In this document: piece after piece, positions 24,995-33,983 of the stretch
How positions within the stretch are numbered: position 1 is the first letter of the stretch
How the letters are laid out: every line of letters starts with the position of its first letter
Origin: Rivularia sp. MS3
GTDB lineage: Bacteria; Cyanobacteriota; Cyanobacteriia; Cyanobacteriales; Nostocaceae
Direction: 5' to 3'
Length of the DNA stretch: 64,000 nucleotides
Assembly (NCBI GenBank): GCA_019192545.1
Contig: JAHCMI010000007.1
Coordinates: 62,001 to 126,000 of the forward strand
Made by a program: the position numbers and the translations under genes
The notes under the pieces: model-generated
Told to the model about the DNA's origin: nothing
Seen by the model: the letters and a program-made list of their open reading frames with translations, nothing else
Databases searched by the model: none

Positions 24995-25144
24995 TTAAGC
25001 ATTGATTTGTTCATCATCAATATTTATACCCTTACGTTGGGAATATGGACGTAAATTAATTTGAATAAACAAATCCTTTAATTCATTAGTTACTGGATGA
25101 GGAAAGATAGGAGATAAATTATTTTTCTTTTCATTATCAAATAA
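24995..25144 (-). pseudogene. Decayed 3' gene fragment
   Basis: On the minus strand about 49 codons (…'SPIFPHPVTNELKDLFIQI'…) end in TAA at 24995. They are preceded by an in-frame stop and have no start codon. The composition is protein-like, but I do not recognise the family. Confidence 0.35.
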
Positions 25145-25210
25145 TTATTGTTAAAGCAATAGACTAATATCACCTGGGTTCAAATTTTCTACTCGGAGTG
25201 CTTATAAAAC

Positions 25211-25240
25211 TGCATAACCCCAACTTGCTCGGAGCTAAGA
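25211..25240 (+). promoter_or_regulatory. Archipelago promoter-like motif, weak copy, upstream of the sigma-like gene
   Basis: TGCATAACCCC followed 9 nt later by GGAGCTAAGA, in the same relative position as CAGAGATATA in the other copies. It lies 104 bp upstream of the sigma-like start. Confidence 0.5.
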
Positions 25241-25343
25241 ATTAATGAGAGTTGAGCAAGCTAGAGGAACAAATATCTATGAGGAAAATTTGGTTAAATG
25301 TACTTAGTAATTTAATATACTATCGTAAGATACTAATGACTAT

Positions 25344-26750
25344 ATGATTAATACATCGATATACTCGACACTGGTAACGATTGGAGTAGATGGTAATCCT
25401 CAAATTTCACCTATTCCATCAGCACAGAAATTTTTCAACCAGGTATTTAACGAACTATCGGATTTAAACAGTCTTTCCCATAAAGAGATTCAGTTACGAT
25501 TGCTGGATTTATATACGAATCAATCCGACGATGAAACTAAGAACAATGCACAGCGCTGTCTGCTATGCTTTATTTCTTGGGAAATTGAAAAAGTCTGCTT
25601 AAATTTAGAAAAGCAATTTGGTACAACTGGGGGTTTTACCACTCGTGATTTACTTCCCTATGTGCTTGATGATGATGGTAGGTTACAGTCGAAAAGTTCT
25701 TATCAATGCTATTCCTTAACAATATTGGATAGTTTTGATATAAATCAAAGTAGTTTATCATCATGGACGAGTAGAAAGGTAAAACAGCATCCTGGTTTGA
25801 GTGAATTTTTGCTTGAATGCGGAATTTACCTTTTAAGTGATTGGGCAATTCTTAACGATACTCAACCTAAACAGTTAGAGCGTATTCTCAGTCAATTTCA
25901 CTCGTTAACTGTTAGCGAAATTCAACAACATAAATGGTTATTACAAAGTTATCATACAGTTTACCGCGCCCAAAGATTGCAGCAGCGTAAAGCTAGAAAG
26001 ACAAGTAAATGTCAGCCACCGAATATAGAACAACTAGAGCAAATTAGCCATAAATCGAATAATTTAAGTCAGGGGAAATACAGTTATGAACACAATAATT
26101 TAATGTCGCAATTGCAGCAGTTAGCCGGATACCTGCGACAATATAGAATTCATGTTCGGGGTGGTTCTTTAGCTAAGGAATCTATTGACGCTGCTGATAC
26201 AAATAATAATTCTTCAGTTTCAAATATTCCTGCTGTTAACGCTTCTGAAAAAGAAGCAGAAAATAAAACCAGCCAATTCTTAAAATTATATCGTCCCCAG
26301 TTTATCGAATGTTTGGATAATGCTTTAGCTACCGTTACCGAAGTGAGGGTAAATAAAATACAGCGTAAAGATAGTATCAAAGCGAAAAAATTTCTTACAG
26401 CATTAGAATTATTTCATTGTCAGGGATTATCGATGACAGAAATAGCTAAACGTATAGAAATGAAAGCACAGTTTCAAGTTACTCGTTTATTAAAATTAAA
26501 AGAATTACGTGCTGATATCACACATGAACTTTTAGCATTATTAAAAAATCGAGTTTTGGACTTAGCAAAAAACTATGCTTCTTTAGATAAATTACAAGCT
26601 TTAGAATCACAAATTACTATTGCGCTAACAGAACAAGTTACTAATTTGATTGCAGAAGCGGAAATAGAAGCATCGGCTTCGAGAACTAATTCAACTAGGA
26701 GTCGATTTGCTTCGAGATTGTGTGAATATCTAGATTTAAGAGAAAAGTGA
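25344..26750 (+). CDS. Sigma-70-like regulator encoded next to DUF1822
   Basis: A 468-residue protein. Residues ~50-260 are helical (for example 'HPGLSEFLLECGIYLLSDWAILND' and 'LLQSYHTVYRAQRLQQRKARK'). Residues ~345-385 resemble a sigma region 4 helix-turn-helix: 'FLTALELFHCQGLSMTEIAKRIEMKAQFQVTRLLKLKELRADI'. Proteins of this layout, directly upstream of DUF1822 genes, are in my recollection annotated as divergent sigma factors in cyanobacteria. The gene is followed after 22 bp by the DUF1822 gene. It may read the promoter motif repeated across the protease genes and, weakly, in front of itself. Confidence 0.6.
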   Translation: MINTSIYSTLVTIGVDGNPQISPIPSAQKFFNQVFNELSDLNSLSHKEIQLRLLDLYTNQSDDETKNNAQRCLLCFISWEIEKVCLNLEKQFGTTGGFTTRDLLPYVLDDDGRLQSKSSYQCYSLTILDSFDINQSSLSSWTSRKVKQHPGLSEFLLECGIYLLSDWAILNDTQPKQLERILSQFHSLTVSEIQQHKWLLQSYHTVYRAQRLQQRKARKTSKCQPPNIEQLEQISHKSNNLSQGKYSYEHNNLMSQLQQLAGYLRQYRIHVRGGSLAKESIDAADTNNNSSVSNIPAVNASEKEAENKTSQFLKLYRPQFIECLDNALATVTEVRVNKIQRKDSIKAKKFLTALELFHCQGLSMTEIAKRIEMKAQFQVTRLLKLKELRADITHELLALLKNRVLDLAKNYASLDKLQALESQITIALTEQVTNLIAEAEIEASASRTNSTRSRFASRLCEYLDLREK

Positions 26751-26772
26751 AAGTAAAAAATAATTAACAAAA

Positions 26773-28119
26773 ATGACTAACTTATCTACAGAAGTATTAC
26801 CAATGAGCTTAGAATTTGAACAACTACCACCAGAAGCTATCTCTTTATCGCAATCGCAAATTGATAGAGCGGTAGAATTAAGCAGCCAGGTTAAAGATGA
26901 ATCATTACAATGGCAAACTTATTTGAATGCTTTAAGTTTATCGGCTTTTGAAAACTGGTTAGAATCACGAAGTAGTTCTTTTAATGTAAATCAGGATAAA
27001 TGTACTGTTTTACAGCCGCGATTTGCGAATTTAATTCCTACTGTCGCTAATTTAAAGGTAGGTGAATATAAAATTTGTTTGATTACTACGGGGAGTTTTA
27101 TCGACGAACAAGTTGATATATCTAGAATAGTTGTTGACTTACCGGAATATATTCCTCACTTTTACGTTTTAGTAGAAGTTTTAGAAGAGGAAGAAAAAGC
27201 AGTTATTAAAAGGTTCATTTCTTATAAAGAATTATCTGAAAGACAGCAAAACCTTAATTTCAAGCCTAATTCAGATTGGAATTATGAAATACCTGTGACT
27301 TGGTTTTTTGACGAATCAGATAGATTATTACTGTATTTAAACTGTTTGGAACCAGTTGCAATTCCTTTACCCGCAATCCCTACAAATAGAGTTGAAAATT
27401 TAGAATTAATTAAAGAAGAACTTATAAAACAATTACCTCAATTACAAACAAAACAACTTTGGGAAGCTTTAACTTGGGAACAAGCAAGCGCAGTTTTAAC
27501 TAATCCAGAATTAATTGACTGGATATATAATTTACAAACTCAAACAGAAAATAATTTATCTATCAAGAATTTACAACAACATTTATCAGATATATTTAAA
27601 TTAATTACCCAACCAGCAATTAACGTCGGACGTTGGTTGTGGGATGAATTAGATGATTTAGCTCAAACTAATTGGAATTTACTACCAAATATTACACCAC
27701 AACCAGTAATGCGAACTCCGGTAGAAGAATTTACGGTAATTAGCTCGCAACTACAACAAAGAGGTTTAGAAATTCCCGTTCAAGCAAGAGGTGCTTATCA
27801 AGATTTATCATTAGCTGGTGTTCCGTTGCGGTTATATGCTGTAACTTGGCATTTGCTATCAGAATCGGAACCTGATTCATGGACTTTGTTATTGATATTA
27901 GGTACTCCAGCATTAGAGAGTTTACCATCAAATTTAAAATTAAGAGTTAGCGACCAAACTGGAATTTTAGTAGAGCAGAAAGTTAATCCTGAATTGGGGA
28001 ATAGTTATTTATTTACTAGGGTTGTGGGGAATTTTGATGAGAAGTTTTTGGTAAGTGTAAGTTTGGGGGATGGGGTTGAGATGACGTTGCCGAGTTTTGC
28101 TTTTGATATGAGTCGGTAG
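26773..28119 (+). CDS. DUF1822-family protein
   Basis: A 448-residue soluble protein with the DUF1822 pattern: 'ISLSQSQIDRAVELSSQVKDESLQWQTYLNALSLSAFENWLESR' at the N-terminus and 'PEYIPHFYVLVEVLEEEEKAVIKRFISYKEL' near 125-165, ending 'GVEMTLPSFAFDMSR'. No enzymatic motif or signal peptide is visible. Family members are cyanobacterial and tend to sit beside sigma-like and CHAT-domain genes. The function is unknown, and co-operon placement suggests regulation of the sigma-like protein. The stop codon lies at the start of a heptanucleotide array. No strong ribosome binding site; Met11 is an alternative start. Confidence 0.85.
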   Translation: MTNLSTEVLPMSLEFEQLPPEAISLSQSQIDRAVELSSQVKDESLQWQTYLNALSLSAFENWLESRSSSFNVNQDKCTVLQPRFANLIPTVANLKVGEYKICLITTGSFIDEQVDISRIVVDLPEYIPHFYVLVEVLEEEEKAVIKRFISYKELSERQQNLNFKPNSDWNYEIPVTWFFDESDRLLLYLNCLEPVAIPLPAIPTNRVENLELIKEELIKQLPQLQTKQLWEALTWEQASAVLTNPELIDWIYNLQTQTENNLSIKNLQQHLSDIFKLITQPAINVGRWLWDELDDLAQTNWNLLPNITPQPVMRTPVEEFTVISSQLQQRGLEIPVQARGAYQDLSLAGVPLRLYAVTWHLLSESEPDSWTLLLILGTPALESLPSNLKLRVSDQTGILVEQKVNPELGNSYLFTRVVGNFDEKFLVSVSLGDGVEMTLPSFAFDMSR

Positions 28120-28156
28120 TTGGTAGTTGGTAATAGGTAGTGGGTAGTTGGTATTA
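28115..28156. repeat. Heptanucleotide array, 6 units (GGTAGTT family)
   Basis: GGTAGTT, GGTAGTT, GGTAATA, GGTAGTG, GGTAGTT, GGTATTA. The DUF1822 stop codon TAG lies inside the first unit. Confidence 0.88.
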
Positions 28157-28216
28157 GTAATAATTAGATGGGCGGGCAGGGATGCCCACCCCACAAGACA
28201 TAATGATGATTTAACT

Positions 28217-28244
28217 ATTCCCTATTCCCTATTCCCTACTTCCC
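28217..28244. repeat. Heptanucleotide array, 4 units (ATTCCCT family)
   Basis: ATTCCCT three times plus ACTTCCC, just beyond the 3' end of the Uma2 gene. Confidence 0.85.
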
Positions 28245-28256
28245 AACTTCTACTTT

Positions 28257-28877
28257 TCATAACTCAACATTACCCGCTTCAAATATTTGATTAGCGGTTA
28301 AATTTAATTCTGTAAAACTAGGAGAAACAATACGTTCGTCATCTCGAAATAAATTAACCTGATACTCATTATCAATTAACTGGTAGATTGAAATAGTAGG
28401 TTGTTTTGGATTGCCTATAAACTTACGTCCACCCAATCCTAAATAATCGATAATCCAATATTCAGGAATTCCAATTTCCTCGTATTCACCAACCTTTTTA
28501 TAATAATCGTCTCGCCAATTAGTACTAACAACTTCTATAACCAAAGGTATTGATGCTCCAAATTCAACTGTAGAATATTTCTTCCAAAGAGGTTCCGAAG
28601 CTAAATTAGGACGATTCAAAAGCAATACGTCGGGTGAGTAAGAAGATTCACTGCTACGGCATCTGACTAAAGCTTGTTTCGGGATAAAATAAGGTAAATT
28701 TAATCGGTCGAATTCGATAGTCAATTTTCTTGCTGAAAATCCAATTACTTCTTCATGTCCCCCTATCGGTTGTGACATCTCAACAATTGCTCCATTATGC
28801 AATTCGTAACGTGTGTCTTCTGGTTTCCACTCTAAGAATTCTTCAACTGTTAACAGTTTTTCTATAATTTGTGTCAT
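28257..28877 (-). CDS. Uma2-family (DUF820) putative nuclease
   Basis: A 206-residue protein with 'LLTVEEFLEWKPEDTRYELHNGAIVEMSQP', 'YSPDVLLLNRPNL', 'IPLVIEVVSTNWRDDYYKKVGEYEEIGIPEYWIIDYLGLGGRKFIGNP'. The PD-(D/E)xK residues are intact. It is transcribed convergently toward the DUF1822 gene and is the closest paralogue of the gene at 23132-23734. The 400 bp upstream (28878-29277) contains an interspersed repeat and the promoter motif of the next TPR-CHAT gene. Confidence 0.9.
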   Translation of the reverse strand: MTQIIEKLLTVEEFLEWKPEDTRYELHNGAIVEMSQPIGGHEEVIGFSARKLTIEFDRLNLPYFIPKQALVRCRSSESSYSPDVLLLNRPNLASEPLWKKYSTVEFGASIPLVIEVVSTNWRDDYYKKVGEYEEIGIPEYWIIDYLGLGGRKFIGNPKQPTISIYQLIDNEYQVNLFRDDERIVSPSFTELNLTANQIFEAGNVEL

Positions 28878-28894
28878 AAGAAAGGCGATTGAAT

Positions 28895-28935
28895 ATGCCC
28901 GCTTAGGGCACGCTGCGCTAACGCGGCTACACAGG
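28895..28935. repeat. Short interspersed palindromic repeat
   Basis: CGCTTAGGGCACGCTGCGCTAACGCGG core, related to sequences at 22920-23022. Apart from this and the promoter motif at 29141, I see nothing else in the 28878-29277 gap. Confidence 0.5.
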
Positions 28936-29140
28936 CAAAGTTCACCTGCATGGACTAAGTATTACTCAATTGTAGGATGTGTTACGGCTCCGAAATGTTA
29001 ACAAAATAAACAAATATGTTATCGTTTTGCCGTAACGCACTATCTGTAATTCATTAACAATAAATATTTACTCCTCTTCTCCCTACACCGTAGCTTTACA
29101 AAACCTTTACCATTATTCTCCGTAAATTCCGCATAATTAT

Positions 29141-29170
29141 TGCATACCCCCTGTAACAGCCAGAGCTATA
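29141..29170 (+). promoter_or_regulatory. Archipelago promoter-like motif in front of TPR-CHAT 1
   Basis: TGCATACCCC then 10 nt then CAGAGCTATA, 137 bp upstream of the start codon. It shares its layout with nine other copies in the window. Confidence 0.7.
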
Positions 29171-29277
29171 TGTAATTAGCAATGCAATACAGCATTTTTT
29201 TCTGTTGCTAGCAATAGGCGTTAAGCGAAGGAATATTTGTTGTTGGCATTCGTTAACCTAATAGTGGAATAAAATCA

Positions 29278-32200
29278 ATGACTCAAAAAACCTCAGTGCC
29301 AAAAACCTTAATCCTGGGTTGCACAAAATTAGCGTCGCTCTCAGTTACAGTTGCAATGGCGCTGGGGTTGCTCTTTTGTATTCCCAAGCAAGTCGGAGGA
29401 CAAGCCCAGCCAACACCCTCAGCCCAACAGTCAGCAGAACTGGAGGAAGCCGAGCGGTTGAATCAGCAAGTTGTACAGTTGTATAAGGAAGGTAAATATA
29501 CGCAAGCCATTCCTTTAGCAGAACGTGCATTAGCTATTAGGGAGAAGGTTCTAAGCAAAGAACATCCTGACACTGCCACTAGCCTCAATAATTTGGCATT
29601 ACTTTACGAGAAAATGGGAAGCCATGACAAAGCCGAACCTTTGTTTAAGCGAGCGCTGGCCATTTCTGAGAAGGTACTCGGTTCTCAACATCCCGGCACT
29701 GCCACTAGCCTCAATAATTTGGCAGGACTTTACGAGAAAATGGGAAGCTATGACAAAGCCGAACCTTTGTATAAGCGAGCGCTGACCATTTTGGAGAAGG
29801 TACTCGGTTCTCAACATCCTCTTACTGCCAGTAGCCTCAATAATTTGGCAGGACTTTACGAGAAAATGGAAAGTTATGGCAAAGCCGAATCTTTGTATCA
29901 GCGAGCGCTGGCAATTTTTGAAAAGGTTCTAGGTAAAGAACATCCCGACACTGCCACTAGCCTTAATAATTTAGCAGTACTTTACCTATATATGGAAAGC
30001 TACGACAAAGCCGAACCTTTGTTAAAGCGTTCGCTGGCAATTTTTGAAAAGGTTCTAGGTAAAGAACATCCCCTCACTGCCAGTAGTCTCAATAGTTTGG
30101 CAGGACTATACCAGAATATAGGAAGTTATGGCAAAGCTGAACCTTTGTATCAGCGAGCGCTGACTATTTTGGAGAAGGTACTCGGTTCTCAACATCCCCA
30201 CACTGTCGCTAGCCTTAATAGTTTGGCAGGACTTTACGAGAAAATGGGAAGCTATGACAAAGCCGAACCTTTGTATCAGCGAGCGCTGGCAATTAGAGAG
30301 AAGGTTCTAGGTAAAGAACATCCCGATACTGCCACTAGCTTTAATAATTTAGCAGGACTTTATCTATATATGGGAAGTTATGACAAAGCCGAACCTTTGT
30401 ACCAGCGAGCGCTGGTAATTAGAGAGAAGGTTTTAGGTAAAGAACATCCCGACACTGCCAGTAGTCTCAATAATTTGGCAGGACTTTACGAGAAAATGGG
30501 AAGCTATGACAAAGCTGAACCTTTATATCAGCAAGCGCTGGCAATTAGAGAGAAGGTTCTAGGTAAAGAACATCCTAGCACTGCCAGCAGCCTCAATGGT
30601 TTGGCTGTAGTTTACAACAAAATGGGAAGTTATGAGAAAGCCGAAGCTTTGCATAAGCGAGCGCTGGCAATTAGGGAAAAGGTACTCGGTTCTCAACATA
30701 TCGACACTGCCCCTAGCCTTAATAATTTGGCATTACTTTACCGGGATATGGGGAGCTATCACAAAGCTGAACCTTTGTTAAAGCGAGCGCTGGTAATTAA
30801 CGAGAAGATACTCGGTTCTCAACATATCGACACTGCCACTAGCCTCAATAGTTTGGCAGGACTTTACATGTATATGGGAAGCTATGACAAAGCTGAACCT
30901 TTGTATAAGCGTTCGTTGGCAATTATGGAGAAAGTTTTAGGTAAAGAACATCGTTACACTGCCAATAGCCTCAATGATTTGGCACTTCTGTACCAGAATA
31001 TGAGAAGCTATGATAAAGCCGAACCTTTGTATAAGCGAGCGCTGGCAATTTTGGAAAAGGTACTCGGTCCTCAACATCCCGATACTGCCATTAGCCTGAA
31101 TAATTTGGCAGAACTTTACCGGAATATGGAAAGCTATGACAAAGCTGAACCTTTGTTAAAGCGTTCGTTGGCAATTAAAGAGAAGCTACTCACTCCTCAA
31201 CATCCTAGCACTGTTACTAGTTTCAATAATTTGTCTGCACTTTACCAGGCAAAAGGCGATATCACTCGTGCAACCGATTTTTTAAGCCGTGGATTAGAAA
31301 TTCAAGAACAAAACTTAAAACTGATATTTTCTGGAATTTCAGAACAACGAAAGCAAGATTTTATCAGAACTTTTGCCGGAACAACTAATGGTATCGTCTC
31401 CCTATCCCTCAACGAAGCCCGCAACAACCCCAAAGCAGCACAACTCGCTTTAACTACCGTACTCCGTCGCAAAGGAAGAGTACTCGATGCAGTTACCGAC
31501 AGCACCCAAATATTACGATCTCAATTAAAAAATAATCCGCAAGCGAAACAATTATTTGATGAATGGTTGGACGTACAGCAGCAGCTATCAGCATTGGTGT
31601 ACAAAGAATTAGGAAACCAAACACCAGAACAATATAAGGCTAGGTACGAAAAACTAGAAGCCAGAAGAGAAGAATTAGAAGCAGCAATTAGTGCTAAAAG
31701 TGCCGAATTCCGCACCGAAATTGAGCCAGTAGAATTAGCAGCAGTTCAAGCTAAGATACCCGAAGATGCAGCTTTAGTAGAAATCGTACAGTATCGTCCG
31801 TATAATGCTAAAGCCGATAATACAGGTAAACCCCGATATGCTGCGGCGATATTGCGAAACCAAGGGCAGCCAAAATGGGTTGATTTGGGTGAAGCTGCGA
31901 CAATTAACCAGTCGGTTTCTGAGTTACGTAGAGCTTTGTCATCTCCACCATCAGATCCAAATCGCGGTATTGATGTCGAACCTGCTGACGGAAAATCGGT
32001 TAAAGAATTAGCCCGTAAGCTGGATGAGCAAGTGATGAAACCAGTGCGATCGCACTTGGGAAATGCGCGTCATCTACTGCTATCCCCCGACGGACAATTA
32101 ACGCTGATTCCTTTTGAAGCGCTACGAGATGACAAAGGTAAATATTTAGTAGAGAATTACGCTTTTTCATATCTTACCAGCGGACGGGATTTGTTACGCT

Positions 32201-33000
32201 TCGATGCGACTGCTAATAATAATTCGGCTCCGGTGGTGTTTGCAGATATCGACTATGACGAACAACTTTCTACAGTTGCAGCAAGTACGAGAGGTTCCGA
32301 AAATCGTCGTTCAACTGACTTAGCGAATATCACATTTACACCCCTTAACGCTACCCTTGAAGAAGCACAAAAAATTAAATCAATTTTCAGCAATACTAAA
32401 GTAATCTCGAAGAAACAAGCTACAGAAACTGCTCTCAAACAACTTCAATCCCCCAGTATTTTACATTTAGCTACTCACGGTTTCTTCCTTCCCGATCCAG
32501 AAGTAGATTTACTCACACCGGATGTGGGATTAATAACTAATAAAATTGGTAAACCACGGCAAAGAATGCAATTAGAAAATCCTTTATTGCGTTCGGGTTT
32601 GGCTTTAGCTGGTTTCAATAATCGCAATAAATCAACTAATAATAATGATGGTGTTCTTACCGCGCTTGAAGTTGCGGGATTAGATTTGAAGGGAACTCAA
32701 TTAGTTGTTTTATCCGCTTGCGAAACTGGATTGGGTGATGTGAAAGTTGGTTCGGGTTTATACGGGCTGCGTCGTGCTTTGGTGATGGCTGGTTCCCAAA
32801 GTCAGGTTTTGAGTTTGTGGTTGGTGAGCGATGATGGCACCAAAGATTTGATGGTGAAATATTATCAAGGTTTGAAAGCTGGGAAAGGAAGACATCAAGC
32901 GCTACGTGATGCACAGTTGGAGTTTTTATCTACACCAGGTTACGAGCATCCTTATTTTTGGGCTGCTTTTGTACCGTCGGGGAATTGGGCAAGGCTTTGA
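29278..33000 (+). CDS. TPR-CHAT protease 1 (kinesin-light-chain type repeats)
   Basis: A 1240-residue protein with a signal peptide (about 40 residues, to GGQA). Then come 14 tandem 42-residue tetratricopeptide units of kinesin-light-chain type ('SLNNLAGLYEKMGSYDKAEP..', each ending KVLG.EHP.TA) up to ~residue 670, a helical linker, and a C-terminal CHAT domain. The predicted catalytic pair is His1067 (HLATHG) and Cys1148 (VVLSACETG), both intact. CHAT is a caspase-like (clan CD) cysteine peptidase domain that usually cleaves a partner when the TPR sensor is engaged. The repeat units are near-identical at DNA level, which points to recent expansion. A promoter motif lies upstream. Confidence 0.92.
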   Translation: MTQKTSVPKTLILGCTKLASLSVTVAMALGLLFCIPKQVGGQAQPTPSAQQSAELEEAERLNQQVVQLYKEGKYTQAIPLAERALAIREKVLSKEHPDTATSLNNLALLYEKMGSHDKAEPLFKRALAISEKVLGSQHPGTATSLNNLAGLYEKMGSYDKAEPLYKRALTILEKVLGSQHPLTASSLNNLAGLYEKMESYGKAESLYQRALAIFEKVLGKEHPDTATSLNNLAVLYLYMESYDKAEPLLKRSLAIFEKVLGKEHPLTASSLNSLAGLYQNIGSYGKAEPLYQRALTILEKVLGSQHPHTVASLNSLAGLYEKMGSYDKAEPLYQRALAIREKVLGKEHPDTATSFNNLAGLYLYMGSYDKAEPLYQRALVIREKVLGKEHPDTASSLNNLAGLYEKMGSYDKAEPLYQQALAIREKVLGKEHPSTASSLNGLAVVYNKMGSYEKAEALHKRALAIREKVLGSQHIDTAPSLNNLALLYRDMGSYHKAEPLLKRALVINEKILGSQHIDTATSLNSLAGLYMYMGSYDKAEPLYKRSLAIMEKVLGKEHRYTANSLNDLALLYQNMRSYDKAEPLYKRALAILEKVLGPQHPDTAISLNNLAELYRNMESYDKAEPLLKRSLAIKEKLLTPQHPSTVTSFNNLSALYQAKGDITRATDFLSRGLEIQEQNLKLIFSGISEQRKQDFIRTFAGTTNGIVSLSLNEARNNPKAAQLALTTVLRRKGRVLDAVTDSTQILRSQLKNNPQAKQLFDEWLDVQQQLSALVYKELGNQTPEQYKARYEKLEARREELEAAISAKSAEFRTEIEPVELAAVQAKIPEDAALVEIVQYRPYNAKADNTGKPRYAAAILRNQGQPKWVDLGEAATINQSVSELRRALSSPPSDPNRGIDVEPADGKSVKELARKLDEQVMKPVRSHLGNARHLLLSPDGQLTLIPFEALRDDKGKYLVENYAFSYLTSGRDLLRFDATANNNSAPVVFADIDYDEQLSTVAASTRGSENRRSTDLANITFTPLNATLEEAQKIKSIFSNTKVISKKQATETALKQLQSPSILHLATHGFFLPDPEVDLLTPDVGLITNKIGKPRQRMQLENPLLRSGLALAGFNNRNKSTNNNDGVLTALEVAGLDLKGTQLVVLSACETGLGDVKVGSGLYGLRRALVMAGSQSQVLSLWLVSDDGTKDLMVKYYQGLKAGKGRHQALRDAQLEFLSTPGYEHPYFWAAFVPSGNWARL

Positions 33001-33004
33001 TAAA

Positions 33005-33046
33005 AGTTAGGAGTTAGGAGTTAAGAGTGAGGAGTTAGGAGTTATA
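33005..33046. repeat. Heptanucleotide array, 6 units (AGTTAGG family)
   Basis: AGTTAGG, AGTTAGG, AGTTAAG, AGTGAGG, AGTTAGG, AGTTATA, starting 5 bp after the TPR-CHAT 1 stop. Confidence 0.88.
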
Positions 33047-33198
33047 CCGCTTCACATCAATGGTGATACATATCAATTATCAATTGTGTAGAGACGGCGT
33101 GCAGACTCCAACGTCTTCGTCTATTGTGATTTGTATCGAGAATTTGGTGAAATGCGATTAAAGCTAAAATATCAATAACACCACAAGACGAAAATCTC

Positions 33199-33765
33199 AT
33201 GAGCCAAGGCACTGAAGAACGGGTACGATGGACTATAGCTGATATTGAGTTATTACCAGATAACGGCAATCGCTATGAAATTATTGATGGGGATTTGTTC
33301 GTCACTAGGGCACCAAATTGGAAGCATCAAAGAAGCTGCACGAAAATAAGCAGTGCATTGGATCAATGGTCGGAATTAACAGGTTTAGGAGAAACAGTTC
33401 AAACCCCAGGAATCATTTTTACCGATGCTGATAACGTGATTCCTGATGTGGTTTGGGTGAGTAAAGAGCGTCTGCCAATGTTACTTGATGAAGCGGGACA
33501 TTTAACAGATGCGCCAGAATTAGTTATTGAGGTGCTTTCTGAAGGTGTTGAAAATCAACGTCGAGATAGAGAAGTAAAGTTGAAATTATATGCTTCTAGG
33601 GGAGTGCAAGAATATTGGATTTTGGATTGGAGATTGCAGCAGGTTGAGGTTTATCGACGGGATAAAGCGCTTTTGAAATTAGTAGAAACCTTGTTTGCTG
33701 CTGATGAATTAACTTCACCGATGTTACCTGATTTTGTTTGTCCGGTGTCGCGTTTGTTTGTGTAA
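33199..33765 (+). CDS. Uma2-family (DUF820) putative nuclease
   Basis: A 188-residue protein: 'WTIADIELLPDNGNRYEIIDGDLFVTRAP', 'VIPDVVWVSKERLPML', 'PELVIEVLSEGVENQRRDREVKLKLYASRGVQEYWILDWRLQQVEVYR'. The catalytic-type Asp, Glu and Lys are in place. It belongs to a different subgroup from the 23132 and 28257 genes (EVLSEG rather than EVVSTNW). It separates the first two TPR-CHAT genes and lacks the shared promoter motif. Confidence 0.9.
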   Translation: MSQGTEERVRWTIADIELLPDNGNRYEIIDGDLFVTRAPNWKHQRSCTKISSALDQWSELTGLGETVQTPGIIFTDADNVIPDVVWVSKERLPMLLDEAGHLTDAPELVIEVLSEGVENQRRDREVKLKLYASRGVQEYWILDWRLQQVEVYRRDKALLKLVETLFAADELTSPMLPDFVCPVSRLFV

Positions 33766-33865
33766 TTTTACTGTCACGTTACCATCGGGAATATTTGGCG
33801 CTGTGAGCGTTCACGTAAGTGAGTCGTTAGACTAAGCTTTCTCGTAGAGTAGCGCAACTACAAAC

Positions 33866-33895
33866 TGCATAACCCCCTAAACCTCCAGATATATA
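33866..33895 (+). promoter_or_regulatory. Archipelago promoter-like motif in front of TPR-CHAT 2
   Basis: TGCATAACCCCC then CAGATATATA at the common spacing, 118 bp upstream of the start codon. Confidence 0.7.
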
Positions 33896-33983
33896 CATAA
33901 ATGTAACGCTGTAATCTAAATTTAATTAAGTAATACTACTAGCGTTATATGTTGATTATTACTGTCTTATCGGGGTTTGAGTT

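Noticed and set aside
29530-31250. A CRISPR array
   Set aside because: The regular repeat is a coding 126-bp TPR unit with changing residues in frame; no spacers or cas genes are present.
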